A stretch of 47,240 bases of DNA from Rhodopila sp. (GTDB taxonomy: Bacteria; Pseudomonadota; Alphaproteobacteria; Acetobacterales; Acetobacteraceae): the NCBI GenBank assembly GCA_031291715.1, contig JARLIN010000362.1, positions 1 through 47,240 of the forward strand, written 5' to 3'. A model generated the notes under the pieces. It was not told the DNA's origin. It ran no database searches and was given only the letters and a program-made list of their open reading frames with translations. Made by a program: the position numbers and the translations under genes. This document shows, piece by piece, positions 34,885-43,384 of the stretch; position 1 is the stretch's first letter; the number at the start of each line of letters is the position of its first letter.

Positions 34885-35695
34885 CCGCCAACCTGATCAC
34901 GGCCGTTCCAGCCCCAATTTCGTTATCGCCTACTCCGTCCAGAACCGCGTTTGCTATCAAGTGCGCCTGATCCTCGAATTGGTATGGTGGATTGATCACC
35001 GCCAGACCGCATCCATTGAGCCGATCGGGATTGGTCGTTTCCCTGAGATAAAGCTCAACTGCCAAGACGTCGCGTATACCGGACGATACCAGGCTGCCGT
35101 GAAAGCTTCGGACCGCGGCCATCTGCTTGATCGGATACCAGGCGGCGAAGATGCCGTGGCTGAACCGGCCATGAGCGCGCCGCAAGCCATCCGCGAGGGT
35201 GAAGAACTCGTTCCGGTCTTCAAATGGGGGATCGATGAAAACGAGCCCTCGCTTTTCCCTGGGGGGCAGCAGGGCGCCCAACGCTTCCCATCCGGATCGC
35301 TCGTGAACTTCCACACGCGGGTCGCGCCTGAAATGGCGCCGAAGGGTCGCTGCGTCTTCCGGATGAAGTTCGCAGCAGGCCAGGCGGTCGTTTCCACGTA
35401 ACACCGCGCCGATCAAGGCGGGCGAACCAGGATAGAGGCCAAGCTGCTCCACCAGGCCGAGATAGCGCCTCAACGACGGCGACGGGTGCTGAAGCAGACG
35501 ACGAATCCCCGTATCCGCCTCGGCCGTCCGTCGCGCTTCCTCCGCATCGAGGTCGTAGCGACCCGCACCCGCATGTGTATCCAGGACGAAATACGGTGCC
35601 GCCTTCCGTGCGAACGAGTCGAGCAGAGCGACCAGCAAGGCGTGCTTGAAGCAGTCGGCGAAATTGCCGGCATGATACGCATGGCGGTAGTTCAT
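34877..35695 (-). CDS. rlmJ: 23S rRNA (adenine-2030-N6)-methyltransferase
   Basis: 272 residues. It methylates A2030 of 23S rRNA. The N-terminal signature MNYRHAYHAGNFADCFKHAL and the second family motif FVLDTHAGAGRYDL are present, with the catalytic DPPF in GLVFIDPPFEDRNEFFTLAD and a late NPPY-like stretch. ATG at 35695 overlaps the tsaD stop in ATGA. Sits in the same operon as tsaD and gpsA. Confidence 0.95.
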   Translation of the reverse strand: MNYRHAYHAGNFADCFKHALLVALLDSFARKAAPYFVLDTHAGAGRYDLDAEEARRTAEADTGIRRLLQHPSPSLRRYLGLVEQLGLYPGSPALIGAVLRGNDRLACCELHPEDAATLRRHFRRDPRVEVHERSGWEALGALLPPREKRGLVFIDPPFEDRNEFFTLADGLRRAHGRFSHGIFAAWYPIKQMAAVRSFHGSLVSSGIRDVLAVELYLRETTNPDRLNGCGLAVINPPYQFEDQAHLIANAVLDGVGDNEIGAGTAVIRLADE

Positions 35696-36744
35696 TCCGG
35701 CAGCGCGTCCAGCGCCTCAAGCGGCCACCGGGGACGGGCACCGGTATCCAGGCTGTCGTTCCAGCCGCGTCGCAGCCGTTCGACGCCGGCCCACGCAACC
35801 ATCACCGCGTTGTCGGAGCACAGCCTGACCGGGGGCGCGACCATCCGGAAGCCCCGGGACTCGGCCGCCGCGGTCAGGCCCGCCCGAACGGACGCATTCG
35901 ACGCCACCCCACCGGCGACGACCAGCAGGTTGGCCTCCGGAAAACGGTCCCGCATCATGTCCATCGCATGGGCCGCCCGATCGGCGAGCACCTCGACCAC
36001 GGCCCGCTGGAAACTCGCCGCGATGTCCGCACGCTGCTCGCGCGTCAGTTCCGGACCTATCCGGAGAACGGTCTGCGCCACCGCCGTCTTCAGCCCGGAG
36101 AAACTCAGGTCGCAACCCGGCCGCCGCAGCATTGGGCGCGGAAACGGATGCCGAGACGGGTCGCCTTCTTTCGCCAGTTTCTCCAAAGCCGGTCCACCCG
36201 GCCAATCGAGCGCCAACAGTTTAGCGACCTTATCGAAGGCTTCGCCGGCCGCGTCGTCGACCGTTCCTCCCAGCCGCTCATGTTTCCCGACACCGGTCAC
36301 GGCGATGCATTGGGAATGGCCGCCGGAGAGCAAGAACAACAGATACGGAAACGGCGCCCCACCCGGCGTCAACCCGGGAAGACGCGCGGTAAGGGCATGC
36401 GCTTCCAGGTGGTTCACGGCGACGAACGGCAGGTTATTGGCGATGGCGACGCCCTTGCCGAATTGGCAACCCACGATCAGCCCTCCTATCAGGCCAGGAC
36501 CGGAGGTGGCCGCGACTCCGCCCAGGTCCTGGAACGTAACGCCAGCCTTGGTCATGGTCTGACGAACCTGATCCGACAGATACCGAAGGTGCGTCCTCGC
36601 GGCGATCTCCGGTACCACGCCGCCAAACGGCGCATGCTCCGCAAGCTGGCTAAGCACCGCTTCGGCCAGAATTCTTCCTTCGCCGTCAACGACCGCAGCG
36701 GCTGTCTCATCACAAGAGGTCTCGATACCCAGAACCGGCTTCAT
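35692..36744 (-). CDS. tsaD: tRNA N6-threonylcarbamoyladenosine transferase subunit
   Basis: 350 residues from ATG 36744 (MKPVLGIETSCDETAAAVVD). The frame is open further upstream, but that segment lacks family similarity and crosses the hemD promoter region. TsaD transfers the threonylcarbamoyl group to A37 of ANN-decoding tRNAs, with TsaB and TsaE. The metal-binding HLEAH motif and the ASKHA-fold motif FLLSGGHSQCIAV are visible, as are CDLSFSGLKTAVAQ and the C-terminal VRLCSDNAVMVAWAG. No insertion or truncation. Confidence 0.97.
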   Translation of the reverse strand: MKPVLGIETSCDETAAAVVDGEGRILAEAVLSQLAEHAPFGGVVPEIAARTHLRYLSDQVRQTMTKAGVTFQDLGGVAATSGPGLIGGLIVGCQFGKGVAIANNLPFVAVNHLEAHALTARLPGLTPGGAPFPYLLFLLSGGHSQCIAVTGVGKHERLGGTVDDAAGEAFDKVAKLLALDWPGGPALEKLAKEGDPSRHPFPRPMLRRPGCDLSFSGLKTAVAQTVLRIGPELTREQRADIAASFQRAVVEVLADRAAHAMDMMRDRFPEANLLVVAGGVASNASVRAGLTAAAESRGFRMVAPPVRLCSDNAVMVAWAGVERLRRGWNDSLDTGARPRWPLEALDALPE

Positions 36745-36889
36745 CGCACCTTTCCAGCCGGTGTCCTGGCCCCAGGTACACGGCAATCTGTAGTCCGTCT
36801 TGGTGACGACGCGTCGAGATGTGGGATAACGACGCGCTCGGCTCGCGCCACACATCATCGACCGGAGGCTCTTTGACAAGAGAGGCTTT
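36745..36889. other. Divergent control region between tsaD and hemD
   Basis: 145 bp between divergent starts. It contains a perfect 10-bp palindrome CGACGCGTCG at 36807-36816 and the AGAGG ribosome site of hemD. No clear -35/-10 pair was recognised, and translations in all frames show no remnant of hemC, which commonly lies here in related genomes. Confidence 0.35.
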
Positions 36890-37582
36890 TTGATTCGCGT
36901 TCTGATCACAAGACCGGAGCCTGGCGCCACCCAAACCGCCGGCCGCCTCAGGGCACTTGGTTTTTTTCCCGTGATCGCGCCCTTGCTGTCGATCGCTGCG
37001 AGGGACGTCCGTGCCCCCGATGATGTGGCGGCGACGCTGCTCACCAGTCGGAATGCGGTTGCCGCATGCCCCCCGTCGTTGCGTGACCGTCCCATCTTCG
37101 CCGTCGGGACTGCGACCGCGGCCTGTGCTGCCGAGGCGGGATTCAGCCGGGTGTTCAACGCGGATGGCGATGCCTCGGCGCTGGCGAACCTGGTCGCGGA
37201 CACCCTGTCCCCCGGGGACGGCAGTCTTCTCCTGCCGACAGGCCAAGGTCAGGGGACCGAACTGGCCACGTCGCTCAGGCGGCGAGGCTTTCGCGTCGTG
37301 CGCCGTGTGGCGTATCAGGCTGTAGGCGTCTCCGCCTTGCCAGAAGTTGCTGCGACCCATTTGCGGCAGCACCAATTGGCGGCAGCGCTGTTCTTCTCCG
37401 CGGAAACGGCGCGGCTTTTCGTCCGCCTCGTCCAAGCGGACGGGCTCGCCGAAGCCGTATGCGATGTCGAAGCGGTGTCTATCAGCGAGCGGACGGCCGT
37501 GGCATTAAGACCTCTCACTTGGCGCCGCGTCAGCGTCGCCGCGAAGCCAAACCAGGATGCGATGCTGGCGCTGCTGAAATGA
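36890..37582 (+). CDS. hemD: Uroporphyrinogen-III synthase
   Basis: 230 residues from a TTG at 36890, with AGAGG five bases upstream; no ATG is available near the conserved N-terminus (RVLITRPEPGATQTAGRLRA). It closes hydroxymethylbilane to uroporphyrinogen III with inversion of ring D. Two-domain fold visible: ALGFFPVIAPLLSIAARDV, LLTSRNAVAACPPSLRDRP, FAVGTATAACAAEAGF, then LLPTGQGQGTELATSLRRRG, AALFFSAETARLF and AVSISERTAVALRPLTWRRV. The family is weakly conserved, but all these segments are in order. Overlaps the next gene by 4 bases. hemC is not next to it. Confidence 0.9.
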   Translation: MIRVLITRPEPGATQTAGRLRALGFFPVIAPLLSIAARDVRAPDDVAATLLTSRNAVAACPPSLRDRPIFAVGTATAACAAEAGFSRVFNADGDASALANLVADTLSPGDGSLLLPTGQGQGTELATSLRRRGFRVVRRVAYQAVGVSALPEVAATHLRQHQLAAALFFSAETARLFVRLVQADGLAEAVCDVEAVSISERTAVALRPLTWRRVSVAAKPNQDAMLALLK

Positions 37583-38532
37583 CCGAACAACCCCCCTTGC
37601 CATCGCCGGACGAAACGCCCGACCCCGTTGTCGTGGCGCCAAAAACGCCCCGACGTGACCTTGTTCCATGGCTTTATGGTCTGGGCTTCCTGGTACTCGC
37701 CGCCGCGATCGTCTATCTGTGGCAATACCCGAGCATGCCAGGCGAAACCGGGAGCGTTACGTCGGCGATGAACGCCAGCCAACAGCGCCTCGCGGATATG
37801 GACTCCCGCCTGAACCGGCTAGAGCAGCGGCCGGCCACCGTTACGGCCGCCGACCTGGCAAAGATAGCCGCGCGGGTCGACACGCTGGAAGGCCGGGTGG
37901 CGGACCAAACGCAATCTGCCAGCCGGTTGGATACTTTGTCGGGCAGGATCGAGTCGTTGGCCGGTCGCGGCCAGACCGGTCTCGACGCCACCAAACAGCA
38001 GCTTGATGCGCTGACGAACCGGGTCGCGGCGCTGGAGGCAAACGCGGGCGATCTGGACAGTGTTACAAAGCGGCTTAACCGTATCGCCAGGCTCCAGGAA
38101 GCTGCCTTCGCACTTCAGGTCGGCCGGCCCGTCGGTGACTTGCCGAACGCACCTGAAGCCCTGTCGCGGTACGCACATGCCGCGCCCCCTACCGAGGCGC
38201 AGCTTCGCCTTCGTTTTCCGCAGGCCGAACGGGCCGCCCTCGCCGCGAAGCAGCCCGACACAGGCGATGCGCCATTCATTGGACGAGTCTGGGAACAGGC
38301 GCAGGGTCTGGTGACCATTCGCCGGGGCGACGATGTCTTGGTGGGCAATCCATCCGCCATCGCCTTGGGCAAAGCCAAGGCCGCACTCGAGGCAGGTGAC
38401 CTCGCGGGTGCGGTAGACGCTGTCGCGACCATGAAAGGACCGCCGGGGCAGGCCATGGCCGAATGGCTGGCGGAGGCAAAGGGACTTCTGGGCGCGCGCG
38501 CCGCGCTCGCCGACATGGCTGATCAGGCGTGA
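37579..38532 (+). CDS. Mic60/mitofilin-like membrane protein (COG4223 type)
   Basis: 317 residues from ATG 37579, overlapping the hemD stop. A Pro-rich cytoplasmic head of about 30 residues, one transmembrane segment (WLYGLGFLVLAAAIVYLW, about 32-49), then a long coiled coil with heptads (LADMDSRLNRLEQRP, LAKIAARVDTLEGRVADQ) and a C-terminal helical domain. Alphaproteobacterial Mic60 homologues of this form shape the inner membrane and commonly lie between hemD and hemY, as here. The C-terminal mitofilin signature is weak, as in most bacterial members. Confidence 0.85.
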   Translation: MTEQPPLPSPDETPDPVVVAPKTPRRDLVPWLYGLGFLVLAAAIVYLWQYPSMPGETGSVTSAMNASQQRLADMDSRLNRLEQRPATVTAADLAKIAARVDTLEGRVADQTQSASRLDTLSGRIESLAGRGQTGLDATKQQLDALTNRVAALEANAGDLDSVTKRLNRIARLQEAAFALQVGRPVGDLPNAPEALSRYAHAAPPTEAQLRLRFPQAERAALAAKQPDTGDAPFIGRVWEQAQGLVTIRRGDDVLVGNPSAIALGKAKAALEAGDLAGAVDAVATMKGPPGQAMAEWLAEAKGLLGARAALADMADQA

Positions 38533-39812
38533 TGCGTAGGGTTCTCCTCTTCCTTCTGGCCAGTGCCGTCATCGTCGCCGCGGCTTGGCTGTTGGCCAGG
38601 ATTCCAGGGCACGTCGTCGCTTCCCTGGGCGCGTTCACCATCGAAACCTCGACTCCGGTCGCGATCCTGTTGCTGGTCGTGCTGTTGGCCGCGGCACTGC
38701 TCTTGCTCGGCATTATCCGCGGCGTACTGGCCATTCCCCGCGCGGGTGCCGGCTGGCGGCGTCGCCATCGCCTTGCCCTGGGGCAAAGAGCCGTCACGCG
38801 CGTGCTCGTCGCCCTGGCCGCGGGCGAGCAGGGGGCCGCCCGCAAGGAGGCTCGCCGTGCGCGGCATCTGCTCGGCGATTCCCCGCAAACCTTGCTGCTG
38901 GTGGCCGAGGCAGGCCGTTTGTCCGGGCGGGAGGATGAGGCGGAGGAAGCTTTTCGGGCCCTCACAAAACAAGAGGATGCCGGCTTCCTGGGCCTGCGTG
39001 GTCTGCTGCGCCAGGCGATCGATCGTCGTGACTGGCCCGAGGCACAGGCGATCGCGAAGCAAGCCGAAGCGGCGCATCCTGGCACCATCTGGCTCCGCCA
39101 GCAGCGGGCTGAACTGGCATTGCAGACGGAAAACTGGGCCGAAGCACTCGAACTGATCGGTCCGGACGCTCGGCGCGTGACGTACTGCATCGCGGCGGCA
39201 GATGCCGAACCCGACTCCGCCCGTGCTCTCAGTTTCGCCAAACAGGCATGGAAGCAAGACCCCGCTTTCCCGCCAGCGGTTCTTGCCTACGCAAGCCGGC
39301 TGCGGGCAGCGGGATATGAAAAACGTGCGCAATCATGCATCGCGGAGGCCTGGAAGCGAGCCCCCCACCCGGACCTCGCGGCTTTCGCTCTCGCACAGGA
39401 ACCGGACAAGCTGGCGCGCGTGCAGGCGGCCAAGCGTCTGATCGCGAATAACCCGGCCCATCCCGAAAGCCGACTCCTGCTCGCGCAGGTCGCGCTCGAT
39501 GCCGGATTGACGGGTGAAGCGCGCCACCAGGCCGAGATCGCAACGGCCGAGGGGGTGAAGCAGCGTCGCCTGTGCCTGCTGATCGCCGAAATCGAGGAAC
39601 AGGAGCGTGGCGACACCGAAGCCGGCCGGCTTGCTCAGCGGGACGCGCTGCGTCGGGCAGCGACCGCTGAACCTGACCCCCATTGGCAATGCACGAACTG
39701 CCATGCCGACCATGCCGCGTGGCAACCTAAATGCGACGCCTGCGGCGGCGTCGGAACAGTGCAGTGGCTAAGCGGTGTGCGAACGTCTGGTCTACCTGTC
39801 ATCGCTGGATGA
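38532..39812 (+). CDS. hemY: HemY-like TPR membrane protein with C-terminal zinc ribbon
   Basis: 426 residues from ATG 38532, sharing TGATG with the previous stop; a GTG one codon earlier is possible. Two transmembrane segments at the N-terminus (VLLFLLASAVIVAAAWLLA, VAILLLVVLLAAALLLLG), then TPR-like helices: LVALAAGEQGAARKEARRAR, AEEAFRALTKQEDAGFLGLR, RDWPEAQAIAKQAEAAHPGT. The C-terminal end is WQCTNCHADHAAWQPKCDAC, a CxxC...CxxC metal-knuckle like that of the LapB rubredoxin. HemY in this arrangement is linked by neighbourhood to haem synthesis, but it is not the haem-synthesis protoporphyrinogen oxidase that shares the symbol. Confidence 0.88.
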   Translation: MRRVLLFLLASAVIVAAAWLLARIPGHVVASLGAFTIETSTPVAILLLVVLLAAALLLLGIIRGVLAIPRAGAGWRRRHRLALGQRAVTRVLVALAAGEQGAARKEARRARHLLGDSPQTLLLVAEAGRLSGREDEAEEAFRALTKQEDAGFLGLRGLLRQAIDRRDWPEAQAIAKQAEAAHPGTIWLRQQRAELALQTENWAEALELIGPDARRVTYCIAAADAEPDSARALSFAKQAWKQDPAFPPAVLAYASRLRAAGYEKRAQSCIAEAWKRAPHPDLAAFALAQEPDKLARVQAAKRLIANNPAHPESRLLLAQVALDAGLTGEARHQAEIATAEGVKQRRLCLLIAEIEEQERGDTEAGRLAQRDALRRAATAEPDPHWQCTNCHADHAAWQPKCDACGGVGTVQWLSGVRTSGLPVIAG

Positions 39813-39820
39813 TCGATGTG

Positions 39821-40408
39821 TCAATGCTGGGCAAACAGGCGGGTCGGACGAAGGCGTGCATCCTGGGCGGACGGGGCGCCTGAGCCGCAGGATGCGACAT
39901 TGAGATAGGGCGCGGGATCAACCGGGCGTCCGTTGACGATCATGCCGAAATACAAATGTGGGCCATAGGTTAGGCCGGAGCGGCCAACGGTGGCGATCCT
40001 CTCGCCCCCATAGATCGTCTTGTGGCCCTCTGCCAGCATCGGCGCGATCAGGCCAAGATGGCTGTATACGCCGACAAACCCATCATGCTGGATCAGGACC
40101 TCCAGCCCACCAACCCCATGTCGCTGAATACGAATGACCAATCCAGGTGCGACGGCCGCGACCGGGGTGCCGATGGGAGCCGGAATGTCGATCCCGTTGT
40201 GAAAGCTCCCGGCGAGCGGCTTGCCGGGAAGAGCACGAGGTCCGAATGGCGACGACACGCAGGCCGGTGTGACCGGGACGAGCATTTGTAGTTTCGCTGA
40301 CCCTTGAGCCGTAGCGGCGTCCAGGCCCGATGAAGCCAACGCGAAGGCGACGCCAAAAATCGCTGTTGCCCACCACCTACAGGGGCGATGATTTGCTGAC
40401 GTCGTCAA
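39821..40408 (-). CDS. M23-family (LytM-like) periplasmic protein with altered zinc site
   Basis: 195 residues from a TTG at 40408; the only upstream in-frame codons back to a stop lack any other start. A signal peptide covers about residues 1-34 (basic RPCRWW, then a hydrophobic stretch ending ATAQG). The LytM domain shows SSPFGPRALPGKP, the metal motif FHNGIDIPAP with His and Asp, VGVYSHLG, and GPHLYFGMIVNGRPVDPAPY. Active M23 enzymes have GPHLHFE, where the second His binds zinc; here it is Tyr (TAT). The domain may thus be inactive and act as a regulator or binding protein, as seen for EnvC and NlpD. The 146-bp gap to glnD shows nothing. Confidence 0.82.
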   Translation of the reverse strand: MTTSANHRPCRWWATAIFGVAFALASSGLDAATAQGSAKLQMLVPVTPACVSSPFGPRALPGKPLAGSFHNGIDIPAPIGTPVAAVAPGLVIRIQRHGVGGLEVLIQHDGFVGVYSHLGLIAPMLAEGHKTIYGGERIATVGRSGLTYGPHLYFGMIVNGRPVDPAPYLNVASCGSGAPSAQDARLRPTRLFAQH

Positions 40409-40554
40409 TGCCTGGGCGTCCTTTTCCTGTCCGGTCCTGGCTTGAACGGAGCGGAACGCGCCCCGGCTTTCGAATCAGGATCCTGTGCGACGCGGAAGGC
40501 CGGCGGGCCGTCCTGGTCATAGCGCTTATGGACGTTCGACGCGGACCGGCGATT

Positions 40555-43371
40555 TTAACCCGTCACGGCTCGCCTGAGTTTCCGCACCGGCAGCGCGGCC
40601 ACAGGAGGAGTCACATCGTCGGGATTGGTCAGGGCCTGTAGCAACGCTTTCCGAAGCTGCCCAAGTTTCCGCTCATTTTCAATCTTCAGGCCAAACACAT
40701 CTTTCACATAGAACACGTCCACGGCGCGCACGCCGTAGGTTGTCACATGTGCCGATGCGATCTGCAGTCCCTGCTCATTGATCGCGGCGGTCACATCGTG
40801 CAGCAAGCCGGGGCGATCTCGTCCATTCAATTCAAGCACCGTGTGCGTGTTCGAAGCACGATTATCGATGACGACGCGGGGCGGCACATGGATTGCCTGC
40901 ATGCGGCGGCCGAGCAGGACTTTCGAAACACGCCGAATTTCACTCGCCAGTCTCAGCCTGCCTGACAGGGCCTGCTCGATCAGGACCGACAGCCGCGCGA
41001 GACGATGCGGTGCGTCAAAGGCGCCGCCTGCCGTATCCTGGATCCAAAACGTATCCAGTGCCATGCCGTTGGTCATGGTGTGGATACGCGCATCGACAAT
41101 CGAGGCGCCTGCGACTGCGAGCGCACCGGATATCTTACTGAACAGCCCGGCATAGTCCGCGCAATAGACCGTCACCTCGGTGACGGCCCGCGCCGGCAGC
41201 GGTTGCGTATCGACGGTCAGCGGGGACTTGCGATGCTCCGCGTCGCGAATAAGCCTTGCATGGCGCGCGTGGGTCTCGGGATCGAACGACAACCAATAGC
41301 TGGCATATCCGAGAGAGGTGAAATGTTCGATCTCTTCCGTGGTCCAGTCGGTCAGCAGCGAAGCCACAGCCTGTTTCGCACGTGCGACGCGCACGTCGCG
41401 TTCGGCCGTCGCCAGTCCGCCCGCCAGCACTTCCGCGACACGTGAGTATAGCTCACGAAGCAGCGTCGCCTTCCAGCCATTCCAGACTTTGCTCGAAACA
41501 GCGCGCATGTCGGCGACCGTCAGGATCAGCAACAGGCGAAGGCGTTCGGGTGACTGGATAGTGTCCGCGAGGTCGAGGATCGTCTTTGGATCATCGATGT
41601 CGCGCTTGAAGGCAGTCGCGCTCATGAGCAGATGGTGCAAGACGAGCCAGGAGACCGTTTCGGTCTCTTCGTCGGTCAGACCCAAAGCCGGCCCGACCTC
41701 CAAGGCAACTTCGGCGCCGAGCGCCGAGTGATCGCCGCCTCGGCCCTTGGCGATATCGTGCAGTAACATCGCGAGATAGAGCGAGCGACGCGATTGGACG
41801 TGGTCCACCAGCTCCGACGCGATAGGGGCGATCTCGGCAAGCTCTCCGCGCTCCATCACGTTGAGGACGCGGATGGCCTCGATCGTATGCTCATCGACGG
41901 TGAAGATATGATACGTATCGAACTGCATCTGCCCGACGATGCGAGCCCAATCCGGCAGGTAGCGGCCAAGAAATCCCGTTTCGTTCAGAATGCCAAGCCA
42001 CTGGGCGCCATCCGGATTGTGACCGCCGGGGCGGTGAGGGTCCGGCTCCTTGCCGCACAGCAAATCCATGAAGATCGCTGCCGCTTTCAGATCGCCGCGT
42101 AACGAAACCGCTCGGCGCTCATTCTGGATGAATGACCGAATCGCGAGCGGGTGAAGCTCCAGACCTCGATCGCGCGCAACCTGCAAAATGCGCAGCATCT
42201 GGATCGGTTCAGCATCGAAATCCCGTCCGCTCATCGGGAGGAGCTTGCCTTCGGCGAGGACGAACCCGGCCGACAGCAGCGCATCGTCGGTTTCAGCTTC
42301 GAGCGCGGGGGGGCCGAGTGCGGACCGCAGAATCGCGGGCTCCAAAATCCGCGTGAGCCGGGCAATCTCCCGAGCGGTCAGGAAGTAATGGCGCATGAAG
42401 CGTTCGACGCCATCCTGGCGGCCATGACGCGTGTATCCCATCCGCGCGCCAACAACCGGCTGCAGATCGAATGTCAGCCGCTCCTCGGCTCGACCCGCCA
42501 CGTAGTGCAGATGGAACCGGACGGTCCAGAGGAACTCCCACGCCCGGCGTCCGTGGCGTGCTTCCTGCTGCGTCAGGATGCCGCCGAGATCGGCGAGCTC
42601 ACCCATGGTCTGGGTATCGAAGACGTAGCGGGCGATCCAGTAAAGGGTTTGCAGATCGCGCAGGCCGCCACGGCCTTCCTTGACATTCGGCTCGACGACA
42701 AAAGGGCTGTCGCCGTATCGCCGGTGGCGTAGCGCCCGTTCGGCCTGCTTCGCCGCGATATACTCGGCCGCGCCCGCTTCTTTGCAGGCGGTCCGGAACC
42801 GGCGGTGGAATTCCCCGAATAAAGTGGGGTTGCCGGTCAGGAATCTGGCATCGAGCAACGCGGTGCGAATAGTCGTGTCCTTGGCGCCTTCAACCAGGCA
42901 GTCCCCGATCGACCGTGTCGCGTGGCCGACCTTAAGCCCGAGGTCCCAGAGGAAGTACAGCATATACTCGACGACACGCAGCGTCTCTGGCGTCGGGTCC
43001 TCGGCGGTCAGAAACAAAAGGTCGATGTCGCTGAATGGCGCCAGGACCCCGCGGCCGTAGCCGCCGGTGGCTGCGATGCTCAGGTTCTCGACAGATCCAA
43101 GGTCGGCTGTGGTGGTGGCATGCTCGAACAGCGCAGAGACGACGCCGTCGATCAGTGCACCCAACAAGCGGGCGGCCTGGAGCCCGGTGATCTGCTCATG
43201 CTCGAACGCGTGCTGGACATAGGATTGGATGCGAGCCAAGTGGCGCCGGAACGCGCCAACGGCGGCGTCCCGGGAAACGGTGCCACTCTCCTCGGCGATG
43301 CCGGCGAGAGCATCCGAGAGCAGGGACGCCGCGGCTTCGGGGGCGCGCGGCAGGGGGATGGGAGTTAACAT
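40555..43371 (-). CDS. glnD: Bifunctional uridylyltransferase/uridylyl-removing enzyme
   Basis: 938 residues from ATG 43371 (MLTPIPLPRAPEAAASLL); a start 15 codons earlier would overlap mutS. GlnD uridylylates PII proteins when glutamine is low and removes the group when it is high. Domain order: nucleotidyltransferase with GGYGRGVLAPFSDIDLLFL (about residue 100), a middle helical part, the HD hydrolase with LLHDIAKGRGGDHSALGAEV (about residue 530), and two ACT domains, TEVTVYCADYAGLFSKISGA and VLELNGRDRPGLLHDVTAAI, that sense glutamine. It follows mutS by 13 bases. Length usual for alphaproteobacteria. Confidence 0.97.
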   Translation of the reverse strand: MLTPIPLPRAPEAAASLLSDALAGIAEESGTVSRDAAVGAFRRHLARIQSYVQHAFEHEQITGLQAARLLGALIDGVVSALFEHATTTADLGSVENLSIAATGGYGRGVLAPFSDIDLLFLTAEDPTPETLRVVEYMLYFLWDLGLKVGHATRSIGDCLVEGAKDTTIRTALLDARFLTGNPTLFGEFHRRFRTACKEAGAAEYIAAKQAERALRHRRYGDSPFVVEPNVKEGRGGLRDLQTLYWIARYVFDTQTMGELADLGGILTQQEARHGRRAWEFLWTVRFHLHYVAGRAEERLTFDLQPVVGARMGYTRHGRQDGVERFMRHYFLTAREIARLTRILEPAILRSALGPPALEAETDDALLSAGFVLAEGKLLPMSGRDFDAEPIQMLRILQVARDRGLELHPLAIRSFIQNERRAVSLRGDLKAAAIFMDLLCGKEPDPHRPGGHNPDGAQWLGILNETGFLGRYLPDWARIVGQMQFDTYHIFTVDEHTIEAIRVLNVMERGELAEIAPIASELVDHVQSRRSLYLAMLLHDIAKGRGGDHSALGAEVALEVGPALGLTDEETETVSWLVLHHLLMSATAFKRDIDDPKTILDLADTIQSPERLRLLLILTVADMRAVSSKVWNGWKATLLRELYSRVAEVLAGGLATAERDVRVARAKQAVASLLTDWTTEEIEHFTSLGYASYWLSFDPETHARHARLIRDAEHRKSPLTVDTQPLPARAVTEVTVYCADYAGLFSKISGALAVAGASIVDARIHTMTNGMALDTFWIQDTAGGAFDAPHRLARLSVLIEQALSGRLRLASEIRRVSKVLLGRRMQAIHVPPRVVIDNRASNTHTVLELNGRDRPGLLHDVTAAINEQGLQIASAHVTTYGVRAVDVFYVKDVFGLKIENERKLGQLRKALLQALTNPDDVTPPVAALPVRKLRRAVTG

Positions 43372-43384
43372 CGCATTGATCGTA

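Noticed and set aside
35486-36562. A 358-codon plus-strand frame opposite rlmJ and tsaD
   Set aside because: It spans two well-supported minus-strand genes and reads as low-complexity Ser/Arg/Ala sequence, so it is an antisense shadow.
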